DNA of 64,000 bases from Dryomyza anilis (GCA_951804985.1 OX638130.1:114775593-114839592); one strand, 5' to 3'; shown: positions 11,041 to 23,260, counted from the stretch's first letter. Numbers and translations are program-made. The notes: generated by a model from the sequence alone, not told the origin.

Positions 11041-11136
11041 ATGTACAACATGTGGCTACTGTTGTTGCTGCTGCTGGTACTGCTGCCAATCAGCATTTAT
11101 GGCAACAATCGGCAGCAGCAGCAACGAATGATCTGA
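11041..11136 (+). CDS. Possible short secreted peptide or relic first exon
   Basis: An ATG-started frame of 31 residues, MYNMWLLLLLLLVLL followed by PISIYGNNRQQQQRMI, stopping at TGA. The N-terminus is a text-book hydrophobic signal sequence with a small polar end, and the start context is TTCAATG. It lies 245 bp downstream of the vitelline-membrane gene in the same orientation. A +1 frame continues with a basic stretch to 11267. The hydrophobic run is built from CTG/TTG triplets, so chance arising from a CTG microsatellite is a serious alternative. No promoter was identified. Confidence 0.2.
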   Translation: MYNMWLLLLLLLVLLPISIYGNNRQQQQRMI

Positions 11137-11267
11137 AATTTGCGAAAAATCACAAAATGTTGTTGCCTCAAAGTGATGCCTGCCAGCAGCCAAAGCAACT
11201 GAGAGAATTTAGAAGGAGTCGACGATGCGCTACACAAACAGAAAATATTTATTTTTTTTTTACTTAA

Positions 11268-13525
11268 AATTTAATTTTTGACTATAAATTCAATTTTTGA
11301 CTTAAAATTCAATTTTTCACTAAAAATTCAATTTTTCACTAAAAATTCAAATTTTCACTAAAAATTCAGTTTTTCACTAAAAATTTAAATTTTCACTTCA
11401 AATTCAAATTTTCACTAAAAATTCAATTTTTCACTAAAAATTTAATTTTTCACTAAAAATTCAATTTTTTACTAAAAATTCAAATTTTCACTAAAAAATC
11501 AAATTTTCACTAAAAATTCTAATTTTCACTAAAAATTCTAATTTTCACTAAAAATTCTAATTTTCACTAAAAATTCAATTTTTTACTAAAAATTCAATTT
11601 TTCACTAAAAATTCAATTTTTCACTAAAAATTCAATTTTTCACTAAAAATTCAAATTTTCACTAAAAATTCAATTTTTCACTAAAAATTCAATTTTTTCA
11701 CTAAAAATTCAATTTTTTCACTAAAAATTCAATTTTTCACTAATAATTCAATTTTTTCACTAAAAATTCAATTTTTCACTAAAAATTCAATTTTTTCACT
11801 AAAAATTCAATTTTTTCACTAAAAATTCAATTTTTCACTAAAAATTCAATTTTTCACTAAAAATTCAATTTTTTCACTAAAAATTCAATTTTTTCACTAA
11901 AAATTCAATTTTTTCACTAAAAATTCAATTTTTCACTAAAAATTCAATTTTTTCACTAAAAATTCAATTTTTCACTAAAAATTCAATTTTTCACTAAAAA
12001 TTAAATTTTTCACTAAAAATTCAATATTTCACTAAAAATTCAATTTTTCACTAAAAATTCAATTTTTCACTAAAAATTCAAATTTTCACTAAAAATTCAG
12101 TTTTTCACTAAAAATTTAAATTTTCACTTCAAATTCAAATTTTCACTAAAAATTCAATTTTTCACTAAAAATTTAATTTTTCACTAAAAATTCAATTTTT
12201 TACTAAAAATTCAAATTTTCACTAAAAAATCAAATTTTCACTAAAAATTCTAATTTTCACTAAAAATTCTAATTTTCACTAAAAATTCTAATTTTCACTA
12301 AAAATTCAATTTTTTACTAAAAATTCAATTTTTCACTAAAAATTCAATTTTTCACTAAAAATTCAATTTTTCACTAAAAATTCAAATTTTCACTAAAAAT
12401 TCAATTTTTCACTAAAAATTCAATTTTTTCACTAAAAATTCAATTTTTTCACTAAAAATTCAATTTTTCACTAATAATTCAATTTTTTCACTAAAAATTC
12501 AATTTTTCACTAAAAATTCAATTTTTTCACTAAAAATTCAATTTTTTCACTAAAAATTCAATTTTTCACTAAAAATTCAATTTTTCACTAAAAATTCAAT
12601 TTTTTCACTAAAAATTCAATTTTTTCACTAAAAATTCAATTTTTTCACTAAAAATTCAATTTTTCACTAAAAATTCAATTTTTTCACTAAAAATTCAATT
12701 TTTCACTAAAAATTCAATTTTTCACTAAAAATTAAATTTTTCACTAAAAATTCAATATTTCACTAAAAATTCAATTTTTCACTAAAAATTCAATTTTTCA
12801 CTAAAAATTCAATTTTTCACTAAAAATTCAATTTTTCACTAAAAATTCAATTTTTCACTAAAAATTCAATTTTTCACTAAAAATTCAATTTTTCACTAAA
12901 AATTAAATTTTTCACTAAAAATTCAATTTTTCACTAAAAATTCAATTTTTCACTAAAAATTCAATTTTTCACTAAAAATTCAATTTTTCACTAAAAATTC
13001 AATTTTTCACTAAAAATTCAATTTTTCACTAAAAATTCAATTTTTCACTAAAAATTCAATTTTTCACTAAAAATTCAATTTTTCACTAAAAATTCAATTT
13101 TTCACTAAAAATTCAATTTTTCACTAAAAATTCAATTTTTCACTAAAAATTCAATTTTTCACTAAAAATAAAATTTTTCACTAAAAATTCAATTTTTCAC
13201 TAAAAATTCAATTTTTCACTAAAAATTCAATTTTTCACTAAAAATTCAATTTTTCACTAAAAATTCAATTTTTCACTAAAAATTCAATTTTTCACTAAAA
13301 ATTCAATTTTTCACTAAAAATTCAATTTTTCACTAAAAATTCAATTTTTCACTAAAAATTCAATTTTTCACTAAAAATTCAATTTTTCACTAAAAAAATC
13401 CAATTTTGCACTAAATTTTCAAATTTTCACTAATAATTCAATTTTTAACTAAAAATTCAATTTTTCACTAAAATTGAATTTTTCACTAAAAATTCAATTC
13501 TCACTAAAAATTCAATTCTTAATTT
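11268..13525 (+). repeat. 19-bp satellite array, locus 1 (CACTAAAAATTCAATTTTT)
   Basis: About 118 tandem copies of a 19-bp (sometimes 18- or 20-bp) unit CACTAAAAATTCAATTTTT over 2.26 kb. Variants (CAAATTTT, CTAATTTT, TTTTTT) are spread in a patterned way: the variants at 11305-12035 recur in the same order at 12036-12766, an offset of exactly 731 bp. The last 750 bp are much more uniform, suggesting recent expansion there. Confidence 0.95.
11305..12766 (+). repeat. Two tandem 731-bp higher-order copies inside the satellite
   Basis: Rare variants mark the register: CAGTTTTT at 11367 and 12098, CAATATTTC at 12022 and 12753, plus the triple CTAATTTT block and CACTTCAAATTC in both. All offsets equal 731 bp, so a ~38-unit block was duplicated as one piece. 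Confidence 0.9.
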
Positions 13526-14984
13526 AAAATTTGTAGAGTACAGCCTGAGCATTAAAGTCTATCTGTTGATTACAAACTGAAAAAACTGAATTTCCACCAC
13601 GTTTTGTTTTGTAGATACGTAACACATGGCAACAATTAAAAATGATTTTAATTAAAAGCAAAAATGCATGTTGGCCATGTGTAACAGCCATCAGTCAAAG
13701 CAGACACTTTTAGATATTTTCTGTTTGGTTTTTTTTTTTTTTTAATTTTATTGTGAAATATTGTTAAAATTGAAAAACACAAAAATGCAAATTAAAAATC
13801 AAAGCGCAATTTGTATGCAAACTGTAAAATATTGTTGCCTATTTTCAGGCTATTTTTTTTAATTAAAATAACGGGAGCGTGGGTGTCGGTGCGAGGCCCA
13901 CGTTGTAATATTAATTTCTATGTTTTTACGCATTTTACCCTCTTTGATTGATTAAATTGTGCATTTTTCTACATATATATATTGCACAAAATCCTTTAAA
14001 TTGTTGTTTAAATGTTTAATATACCATGTGCTGTGTTTATTATCTGCATAATAAATATTTATTAAAATTGAATTAATATTAATGCAGTTGTTTTACCATT
14101 GTATACGTCAAATAATGCATTTTTGCGGCTTATCAATGGCGCAACCAGCATAAATGCAACGATCCAGCAATACGACAAATATAGGTGGCGCCCACCAATA
14201 ACATTTTCTTTTTAAGCCCCCTGCACATGTGGCTGACACAGAATTCTGACATTTTGACAGCAAAAGAAATGAATAGTAATTGAAATGCAACCACGAACTC
14301 AATATTGCAAATGGTTTTTCATGTCGACAGCATGATTTTAAGTTGAAAATACGGCGTAAATATGGCTCTCACATGATTTTTAAAAATTATTTTTCTATTT
14401 TTGCTTTTAATATTTTATTAAATATAAATAATATTTTTTAATAATTAATTGAATATTTTTTTAATAAATTGAATATTTATTCTGGAGGTATAAAAATATT
14501 TTCCAGACATTCATTCAGCGTCATATAACGTATAAAGAACTGCCAAAGGATTCGTAAGGAGTGAGTCACTTGATAAAACATAAGCATTAAGTTTCGTTTC
14601 ATAGGTCATTTTCTAGGATTAGTTTGACTTTACGTTCCAAAAACATCATCGAATTCAAAAATTTTCAACGATTGAAAACATTTTTATAATATTTTTTTAT
14701 TTTTCACTTACGTCCTCGTTTTTTTTTAAAAAAGCTGTCACTCGAATTTCTGACTTTTTGCGTATTCTTGCTTAATTAGTTAAACGTTCTAAATTAATAT
14801 ATACAATAAATGTTAATTTTATAATAATTATTCTAATTTCCCATTAATATCATTCCCATCAGTATCATTTCATCAATTCGATTATTTTCATTAATAAAGT
14901 AAGAGAAGTATAGATTTAGTTTAATATCAAATATACGTACTTGTATTTAATTATGAAATAAATAAGTATACCTTAAAACTTATA
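13526..14984. other. AT-rich non-coding DNA, presumed Tpst intron 2
   Basis: No coding exon on either strand. A small GC-richer island at 13872-13908 (GGGAGCGTGGGTGTCGGTGC and the inverted half GAGGCCCACG) stands out but has no further context. Confidence 0.45.
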
Positions 14985-15260
14985 TTTTTGCGTTTGACTC
15001 TTTATAACATTGGTCAAATCCATTCGAATTTAATTAGGTTTATTTTAAAATAGAATCTAAAGTTTTCTCAATGGAAAACAAAAGAAATCAGATCGAAAAC
15101 GCTAAAGTCCAAAATATGTAGAAAACACGATAATTTTCATATATTTGTTTTACGTAATAACACAAAAATTTTAGGCAATATTAAAAAAATGTGTATGAGT
15201 TCTTGATAAGAATCGTGAAGTCCATCGCAAAATCATACTAAGATCGCGTGTAATCATTTT
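14985..15260 (+). repeat. Paralogous segment lacking the ATTACC array
   Basis: The first ~160 bp match 3790-3985 and the last ~70 bp (TGTATGAGTTCTTGATAAGA, AAGTCCATCGC, ATACTAAGATCGC) match 5750-5820. Between these matches there are only some 40 bp here, against 1.65 kb of array and SINE at the other locus. Confidence 0.5.
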
Positions 15261-15484
15261 TCTTGTGCTGTGTTATTTGAATATCAATCGAAATGGGTTT
15301 TTAGAACATTTTTGTATTTTTGAAATTTAATGTGTCCATTTTGTAAAAAAAATCATTAAAGGGTTAAATAATCTGCTGCCTATAACTAGGCAATGAAAAA
15401 TGCATGAGGTATTTCCATGAATTTTTATATTACATATTATACACTAAAATTAAGATAAGTCTTTTAAATATTCTAATTTTTCAA

Positions 15485-16152
15485 TGAATCATTTCACTAA
15501 AAATTCAAATTTTCACTAAAAATTCAAATTTTCACTAAAAATTCAAATTTTCACTAAAAATTCAAATTTTCACTAAAAATTCAAATTTTCACTAAAAATT
15601 CAAATTTTCACTAAAAATTCAAATTTCCACTAAAAATTCAAATTTTCACTAAAAATTCAAATTTTCACTAAAAATTCAATTTTTCACTAAAAATCATATT
15701 TTTCACTAAAAATCATATTTTTCACTAAAAATTAAATTTTTCACTAAAAATTCAATTTTTCACTAAAAATTCAAATTCTCACTAAAAATTCAAATTTTCA
15801 CTAAAAATTAAATTTTTCACTAAAAATTCAAATTCTCACTAAAAATTCAAATTTTCACTAAAAATTCAAATTTTCACTAAAAATTAAATTTTTCACTAAA
15901 AATTAAATTTTTCACTAAAAATTCAAATTTTCACTTAAAATTCAAATTTTCACTAAAAATTCAATTTTTCACTAAAAATCATATTTTTCACTAAAAATCA
16001 TATTTTTCACTAAAAATTAAATTTTTCACTAAAAATTCAATTTTTATTACTAAAAAATTCAAATTTTCACTTAAAATTCAATTTTTCACTAAATTCCATT
16101 TTTCACTAAAAATTATTTTTTTTACCAAAAATTCAAAATTTTCACTAAAAAT
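15485..16152 (+). repeat. 19-bp satellite array, locus 2
   Basis: About 35 units of the same CACTAAAAATTCAAATTTT family and the same orientation as 11268-13525, with a local sub-duplication around the CATATTTTT variants (15690-15720 and 15975-16005). It ends about 32 bp from the 5' splice site of Tpst exon 2. Confidence 0.93.
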
Positions 16153-16185
16153 TAAAAACTTAAAATGTTTTGTATTATTTTTTAC

Positions 16186-16316
16186 CTGACATCCGGATGT
16201 GCATCCAGCATAGCACGCATTAACGTGGTACCAGATCTGGGAACGCCACCAATAAATATCAGCGGCATTTCTCGACTGTATGAATAGACTTTTTGATTCT
16301 CGCCTGTCACATATTT
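16186..16316 (-). CDS. Tpst: Tyrosylprotein sulfotransferase, coding exon 2
   Basis: A 131-bp minus-strand exon with acceptor TTTATAG before 16316 and donor CAG/GTAAAA after 16186. It encodes residues 51-93: [17 protein letters not shown], then [16 protein letters not shown] and [10 protein letters not shown], ending two bases into the next codon (Arg in the family). GGVPRSGTT is the 5'-phosphosulfate-binding loop that grips the PAPS sulfate donor, and the surrounding residues are almost invariant from fly to human TPST1/2. The enzyme sulfates tyrosines on secreted and membrane proteins in the trans-Golgi. Phase 0 at the start joins perfectly to coding exon 1 at 26801. Exon 3, which should start with the conserved Arg-Cys-Gly segment, was not found at lower coordinates, so intron 2 exceeds 16 kb or the remaining exons lie outside the window. 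Confidence 0.95.
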
Positions 16317-17239
16317 CTATAAATAAAAAAATATATTTTTTACTTTTTAGATATTTAGATACTTAGATAAGAAGATACTTTTAATAAAATAAAGATGTTT
16401 AAATCATTATAAATGTAGTTTGGTAAATAAAGCTATTTAGGAGAATATAACGTTCAACCGACGATTTCTCTGGAACTGCTCAACCAATTTAAATAATTTT
16501 TATAATAAATATTGAACAAAGAAATCACTATAAAATGAAACAATTTTCAACATTCTACATAGTAACGTTTAGTAATTATACAGCTGTAAAGACAATTTTT
16601 GTGAACATATGATTGAGTGAATTTAGTGTTCAACAGTAAATTTTTCTGAAACCGGACAACCGAATTTAATAATCTATACAATAAATATTTGACAAATAAT
16701 TTACTATAAAATGTGACAATTTTAAATATTCTATGCGACCACGTTTAGTAGTTGTACAGATTTAAAGAATATGTTCAGTCAACAACTGATTGAAACATTA
16801 TAATGCTCAATAGCTGATTACTCTGAAATCACTAGATGAAATGCAACAATTTTCAGAAATAATATTTTACCATGAAATGACTATAATATTAAAGAATTTT
16901 CAACATTTCACATGAACACATTGGGCAATTATAAGGCAACTAAAAGGAAAAATTTGGAGTATAGGGAGAAAATAATGTTCAACCGGAGATTTTTCTGAAG
17001 CCGCACAACCGAATTCAATATTTTTTACAATAACTATTTAACTATGAAACTACTACAAAATGTGATAGTTTTTAATATACTACACGGCCACGTTTAGTAA
17101 TTATACAGATTTTAAGACAATTTTCGTCCATAGTGGAGAATACCCTAAAGCGAAATTTTAAAACATATAAAATAAAACAAGTCAAAACATAAAATAACGT
17201 AGCACTTATTGTGCTTTAAAATACTTTGGTATTAAAATA

Positions 17240-18330
17240 GTTTTAAAAGTCTTTGATATGAGACACATTAAATCGTTTTAAGCTCGAACGTGGACGGTGA
17301 CGAATGTGAAGAACTTTTAAATTAGACATGAGGATGACGATGACTATGACACAAAAGACAGCAGCAGGACAAAGTTTAACAGAGAACAAAAGGAACAAAA
17401 ATAATAAAAAAGAGTAGTAAAAAGATAAATATATATTTTTGAAATAAGAAAAATTGCAACAAGCAGAGAATTTTAAATGTGTTTTTGCTGTGGCTCTGGC
17501 TTTATTTAAGACATCAAAGCGGAGTTCTTCTTGCTTCAGGCGCCAGGCAGCGACTGTTGCAGGCGTGGTACTAAGAATGCATTTTGCTGTTGCACCGCCG
17601 CATTGCATTGAACTCTTCTTTTCGACCAACAAACAACAAGAACGTGGCCAAAAACAAAATCAGCCAAATCAAATATAATAAAAGAAATGAATGAAATGAA
17701 GCACAACAACACACAAAAGAATAAAATATAAAATAAAATTAATGTTTATTTTGTGGCACACAAAAGCAATAAAAGTTGCAACAAATTTTTAAGAAACTTT
17801 TCTTGGTAACAGCAAAAAAAAAATGGTTGCTATTGTTGCAGCCGACAAAAGTTTTACGCATACGTATGGCATCCAGCTAGCAGCAGCAACAGAACAGCAG
17901 CAGCAACTAGAATAAAAGTTGCAACAAATTTGCAGTTGTTTGGCTCTTGTTGCTGCAGCAATTGTTGCTACTTCGGCTGCTGCGGCTCCGGTTGCTGCTG
18001 CTCTTTTATGAGGGCTAAGGTGCTTTCGCAAGGTAAAAGTTTTTGTGTGAAGATGACGGTCCAAAGTGAAATAGAGAATGAAGAGACTTATGGATGGAGA
18101 ATAGAATTGTGCGGGGTAGAATTAGTGGCCAGCATAAAAGACTTGTTCTGTTTGGCTTGGCAAAGATTAAGTGCTTTTGGCCACATGCAGCAGTAGCAGC
18201 AACAGCAACAGTGTATGCCGATGATGGACACACTGCGTCGTATGAGTTACACACAAGCAGACAGACAGATCCGAAAAATTGTGTGTTGGAAGAAATTTGA
18301 AAAACTTGAACACACAATTGCCGCAAAGTT
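17240..18330. other. Less AT-rich intronic segment, candidate regulatory DNA
   Basis: Composition is closer to balanced and rich in GCAGCA/GTTGCT words (17860-18010, 18185-18215). Overlapping short frames on both strands lack splice sites and coding bias. Such islands inside otherwise decayed intron DNA are often enhancers in flies; that is inference only. Confidence 0.35.
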
Positions 18331-18606
18331 GCAGTTTATGCAGATAAAAACAATTATGTAATAAATCAACAAAAAAAAAACAGAAAAATCAGAATTAAAA
18401 AAAAGCAAAATTCAATTTTTGAAATTACGAAATAATGTAATTTTATGAAATACATTTGAAATATAGAATAAAAATATAAATTAGATATATATAAGATATA
18501 TATTAATAAGACATATATAAATAAGATATATAGTAAAAATTAAAATTAAAAAAAAATTATAAAGATAAAATATAACATAAAGTAATTTAATATTTAACCA
18601 TTTTAA

Positions 18607-19276
18607 ACGGTCTCCCGGCATGGGGGCGGGATTGGACCACTGGACGTGGCACCCCCCATAGAAGGTACATTTTCCAGATGCTGTATGTCAACAGTTATTA
18701 TGGTGATCTCAAGATATTTCACACCAGGGTATACCAACCATTCCAAATTCTTTAAACTCACCACACCGAAATTCACCACACTTATACTGACCACACCGAA
18801 ACTTACCACACTAACATTCCCTACACTACAACTTACCACACTAAATTCCGAAATTCACCACACTTAAACTCACCACTCCGAAACTAAACACATTAAAAAT
18901 CACCACACTAAAACTCACCCCACTAAAACTCACCACACCAAAATTCACAAGACCTAAACTCACCACACTTAAACTCACCACACTAAAATCCACCACAATA
19001 AAACTCACCACACTAAAACTTCTACCTGGAAAAACTCTACGGGGAACAATTCTATGGGAATAATTCTACTGGGGATTTCTACGGGGAAGAATTCTACGAA
19101 GAAGCACATTCGGAAAAAGAATTCTCTTTATGAAAAGTTGTATTGGCGGCGAATTATTTTTGTTTTGGTTACTACATTTATAGCACCAATAACAAACGTC
19201 CACAGCGAAGCACGGGTCCATGATATAAATAATAAAAATGTTTTTTATATTAGTAAAATCACTCCATATCCTTGCA
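18607..19276 (+). mobile_element. Helitron-like element, copy A (truncated at both ends)
   Basis: Aligns with copies B (22648-23260) and C (24742-25825). It starts inside the family at GGGCGGGATTGGACCA, has the shared GCTGTATGTCAACAGTTATT segment, then a decayed minisatellite of 15-bp units (ACTAAAACTCACCAC) at 18760-19020, the TCTACGGGGAAGAATTCTAC block, and CCACAGCGAAGCACGGGTCC followed by the longer 3' extension seen in copy C. The last match ends at CTTGCA (19276), before the true terminus. Confidence 0.75.
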
Positions 19277-19947
19277 ACATTTCGAAATATATTTATATAA
19301 TATATTTTTAATAATAATATTAATAAAAAAAATGATTTTTTTATTAATATTCATCCTTTTAATTTTTTAATTTTTTTTTGAAAATTCGAATTTCAATTTT
19401 TTTTTATTTATATTTTAAAAACTATGTTTTATATTATATTTTTTGAAAAATCGAATTACAAACATTTTTCAATTTTTCCCATACATCAATTCTATTTAAT
19501 TTAATGGTTCTGATTTTGACGGTATACTTAGTTTTTTACTATTACATAAAGTTTTTGAAAAAATGTCAATCGTAATTTTAAGTGTAATTTTATTTTGAAT
19601 TACTGTGGAAAAATAGTTTTACAAAGAACTTTAAAATGCGTTTTATTTTTGAATTGTCAAGACTAAATTGCCTAACATTATGCAATGTTAAATATTTACC
19701 GAAAACACATTTTGAATTCAAAATAAAGAAAAAATGTCTTTAAAATAAATAAGCATATGTATTTTACTACATTGATGTAGTTGTTTTTCTCAGGAAAATA
19801 ACTACATAAAGTACTACATTGCAATATACAATTTTATTAGGTTTGTATTTAAAATAGCTACATTTTCCTTTTACTCAAACATTCAGAATTATGTAGAAAA
19901 AAAAATACTACATACGCATTATTACCACAAACTGTATTTGTTTAAAA
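19277..19947. other. AT-rich intronic DNA
   Basis: No gene. TACTACATTGATGTAGTTG and similar ACTACAT/ATGTAGT words around 19765-19920 form small palindromes and lead into the tandem duplication at 19948. Confidence 0.4.
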
Positions 19948-20287
19948 GCAAAAACAAATATGCATTCTCTAAAAAAAATAATATTTAAAAATAAATAATA
20001 ATTGTATAAATATACATTTTTGTACAACTATATCAACTGTATCGAAAATAACTACATTATGTATTTATTTAAAGATACAGTAATATGTAGCAAAATTACT
20101 ACATATGTAGGGGAGCAAAAACAAATATGCATTCTCAAAAAAAAATAATATTTAAAAATAAATAATAATTGTATAAATATACTGCATTTTTGTACAACTA
20201 TATCAACTGTATCGAAAATAACTACATTATGTATTTATTTAAAGGTACAGTAATATGTAGCAAAATTACTACATATGTAGGGGAGCC
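19948..20287 (+). repeat. Tandem duplication of ~170 bp
   Basis: GCAAAAACAAATATGCATTC begins at 19948 and again at 20115; the two copies are nearly identical up to ACATATGTAGGGGAG. The second copy has three extra bases. The high identity indicates a recent duplication. Confidence 0.9.
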
Positions 20288-20612
20288 TGAGATAAAATGG
20301 AACAATTTAGATTTTCCTCTAAAAAAAAGTACATTTGAATAATTTTTTAAATTCTTTTGAAGATTCCATTCCATAGATTCTATTCATAATCTAACTTTTT
20401 GCATTAAAAAAATACTTTTAATATGCCTTTTAATTGATTTTTGAGCAATTTTTTTTAAACAGCTCAATTTTGGACTTGTTGAAAATTTTTGGGGTAAAGT
20501 GGGAAACTTCAAAATTTTTACAAAAATGCTATTTTGGTCTTTTGGTTTGGTTTTGTTTTTTCACAATAAAATTAAATATAATTATATAATTAATTTACTC
20601 ATTGTAAATTTT
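20275..20612 (+). mobile_element. Putative non-autonomous element (GTAGGGGAGCCTG family)
   Basis: GTAGGGGAGCCTGAGATAAAAT at its start and GGGGTAAAGTGGGAAAC at about 20491 are shared, in inverted orientation, with the locus at 43685-45013 (AGTAGGGGAGCCTGGAGTAA there, and the same GGGGTAAAGTGGG phrase). Ends and target duplication are not defined, so the class is uncertain. Confidence 0.35.
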
Positions 20613-20759
20613 GTAGCGTCGGTAGCTCAGAGGTTAGTGCATTGGCCTGCGAGCCGAAAGGTTCCAGGTTCAAGCCGGGACTGGGGCTAACAACTTCTTT
20701 TCATAGAAATCATTTTTCTATACCGCGCTACCTCTCGGCAGTAAATGGCAAACCTACGC
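20613..20759 (+). mobile_element. tRNA-derived SINE, 3'-truncated (copy 2)
   Basis: Starts GTAGCGTCGGTAGCTCAGAG with A box TAGCTCAGAGGTTAG and B box GGTTCAAGCCG, then the family body CTATACCGCGCTACCTCTCG up to GGCAAACCTACG. The remaining ~165 bp and the (ATT)n tail are missing. Confidence 0.8.
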
Positions 20760-22647
20760 AATTCATTAAGATTTTTAAATTAATTAAAATTATTAAGTGA
20801 ATTTTGAAATTACTTTTAAAATTTTACATCTAAAATTTGGGTAAAAATCCATTTTTCTCCTGCTTTTTAAATAATCCTGAAATTACGGAATTAGATTCAG
20901 TTGTCGGAGATGGCAAAGATTTATTCATTAATACTATGAATTATTCTTCAATGCAATGAATCATCGTTTAGAGAAATAATTTCCTTAATAGAAACAACTC
21001 TTCTGTTCTCCAGCCCACTGAAAACAATTTCCTAATAATAAGGGACATTTTTCTTGAAATAGCATTTTTTTAAATAAATATTTAAATAAATAAATAAATA
21101 AATAAATATAATAATACAAAAATAAATAAAAGTGCAATGCAAGTTCAAATTTCATATTAATGACAGACACAAAGGTAAAGTTTTTGCGCTCAAAGCGGTT
21201 TTCCAATTACTCCTAATATTAATTATGCTTCAAAGGCGCAAATTATTTGTCGTCATAAAGTTCGTTGCGTGTTTTTCAGCAACGCAGTGCCATGAATGTG
21301 AATCAAAGAGCAGAATAAGGCAATCAGCCAGTCTGTCAGCCACTCAGTCAGCAACATAAATAATTAAAAAGACATTTCCGACAACTATTTCCGGCATTTG
21401 TCCCTTGCACTCCTCATTCAAATACTACGAAAACTACAAAAACTACAATTTGTCACTGTGGCTGGTCGAGGCAACAACAAAAACCCGAGTTGTGCCACAA
21501 AACGCACGACATGTAAAATTGTCGCAAGTATTTTGCACTTAACGGTAATGAATTAATTTTGCGAAATTCTCAATAAAAACCGACGAATCGCACTCTGGTT
21601 GTTGGTACGCCATCGAATAGAACTACTTGCGAGCGAAACGCAAATTAAAACTTTATCCTTGGGAACAGAGAGCAGGAACAGGAGCAGAAACAGGAGCAGA
21701 GCAAGAGCAAGCAAAGCAATATAACGAAAGCTATATCCGGACAAATGGAGAGCAACAGAAGGCAGCAAAAGTGATGAAAAGTTTAAGGAGGTTATGTGCG
21801 ACTGTTGGATGGTCGGTCAGGCTAACAGCCAGCCAGTCACAAATGCATCAGACAGACAATATGAAAAACTGCATTGAAATGAAAATTTACGAGCAGTTTT
21901 CAGCGATGATTTAAACAGCAGCTGCAGCGACAGCTATGCAAAAAGACAGAACGACTGACAGACAGAGAGACAGTCAGGCAGATAGAAATGTCTGCCGGAA
22001 TTCGTTAACTACTTTGCGAGGAGTTTCTCTTGTTATGAACACTTTAAATACGTCCCACATCTACTGAGATGGTCCTGCAAGTTCATGAAAAATCACAACG
22101 ATGATGAGGACGACGACGACATCATCGAGCACAAAAAAATAATGCAAATGCAATAAAGTTTCAATAAAAAGTTCACATCGATGATAGCAATCAGCAAAAA
22201 GTTTTTACTAAGCCAAGTTAATGTAATGGGCGTTGAAAACGGAGGTAACATTCGAGTTAAGTAGTTTATATTATGGGGATGAGAATTAAATTGCATTTTA
22301 TTGAGCAGAGTTTTAAGAAAATTTTAAGAGTATAGATATGACAGTGAGGATTCTGATTTGGAATGCATTATAAGTTTCTAACTATTACGTGCAATCGATA
22401 TTTGAGGGCCTTGAGGGTTTTAGATTAACAAAATAATGTATTTAAAAAAAAAAATCTTGAAATACTTTAAGATTTTAATACACAAATAAATGCACTGTAT
22501 ATGGAACTAAACACGTGTTCCAACTTGCAATCGAAATCGTAAAAACTAAATTCATTCAATCGGGTCGTATGAGTGATATTAATAAAACATTAAATTCAAT
22601 TTAAAATTTTATACGAATTGATCTAGAAAAACTGGGAGCCACGTATA
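20760..22647. other. Intronic DNA with a balanced-composition block
   Basis: 21130-22100 is less AT-rich, with repeated CAGTCAG/GACAGACAG and AGGAGCAG words and no splice-bounded frame. This resembles constrained or regulatory fly intron sequence but no conservation can be tested here. The rest is AT-rich. Confidence 0.35.
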
Positions 22648-23260
22648 CTAGCAGGGACAGTGCTTCGCTGTGGACTTTTTTTTATTATAATTATATAATT
22701 CTGGTGAGTTTGTTTGTGGCGAGTTTTTGTGTGATGAATTTTAGTGTGTTTAGTTTTAGTGTGGTGAGTTTTAGTGTGGTGAGTTTTAATGTGGTGAGTT
22801 TTAGTGTGGTGAGTTTTAGTATGGTGAGTTTCGGTGTGATATGTTTCAGTATGGTGAGTTCCGTTGTGGTGAATTTCGGTGTGGTGAGTTCAAAGAATTT
22901 GGTTTGAAATATATTTTGATATCACTGTAATAACTATCGACATACACTATCTTGAAAATTCTACTCCCACTTGTTCAGTCCCGCCCACATTCGGCGAGAC
23001 TGTTTAGAATGGATATATATAACGCTGACCAAAATTTCATTAAATTTGCTATCCCAATTGTTGCTATAACGTGTTTTTAATTTTTGGGTCATATGGGAGG
23101 TGCTGGCATCAATCTCACCTTGATATAAGTAGTCTATACTCTGCCCGGACCCAAGATACATATTGTGTCAAAATGTTAATAGATTCCGATCAGTAGTTTT
23201 GACGTCTATTCGGAACATACATACAGACACACATCCAAACATTCACAACTATATAGTAGA
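22648..23260 (-). mobile_element. Helitron-like element, copy B (complete, 613 bp)
   Basis: On the minus strand it starts TCTACTATATAGTTGTGAAT and ends CTGCTAG, inserted between A and T: the canonical 5'-TC...CTAG-3' structure and A/T target of Helitrons. A short GC-rich hairpin-like sequence (CCACAGCGAAGCACTG) precedes the CTAG. It contains a reduced 15-bp minisatellite (22700-22870, read on the + strand as GTGGTGAGTTTTAGT). No Rep/helicase is encoded, so it is non-autonomous. Confidence 0.8.

Noticed and set aside
11268..13525. CRISPR-like regular repeat array
   Set aside because: Units are directly tandem with no unique spacers, in a eukaryotic genome.
17243..17632. 129-codon minus-strand frame inside Tpst intron 1
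   Set aside because: No splice or start support, no recognisable domain, AT-rich C-terminal half; if used as an exon it would disrupt the exact phase-0 join of exons 1 and 2.
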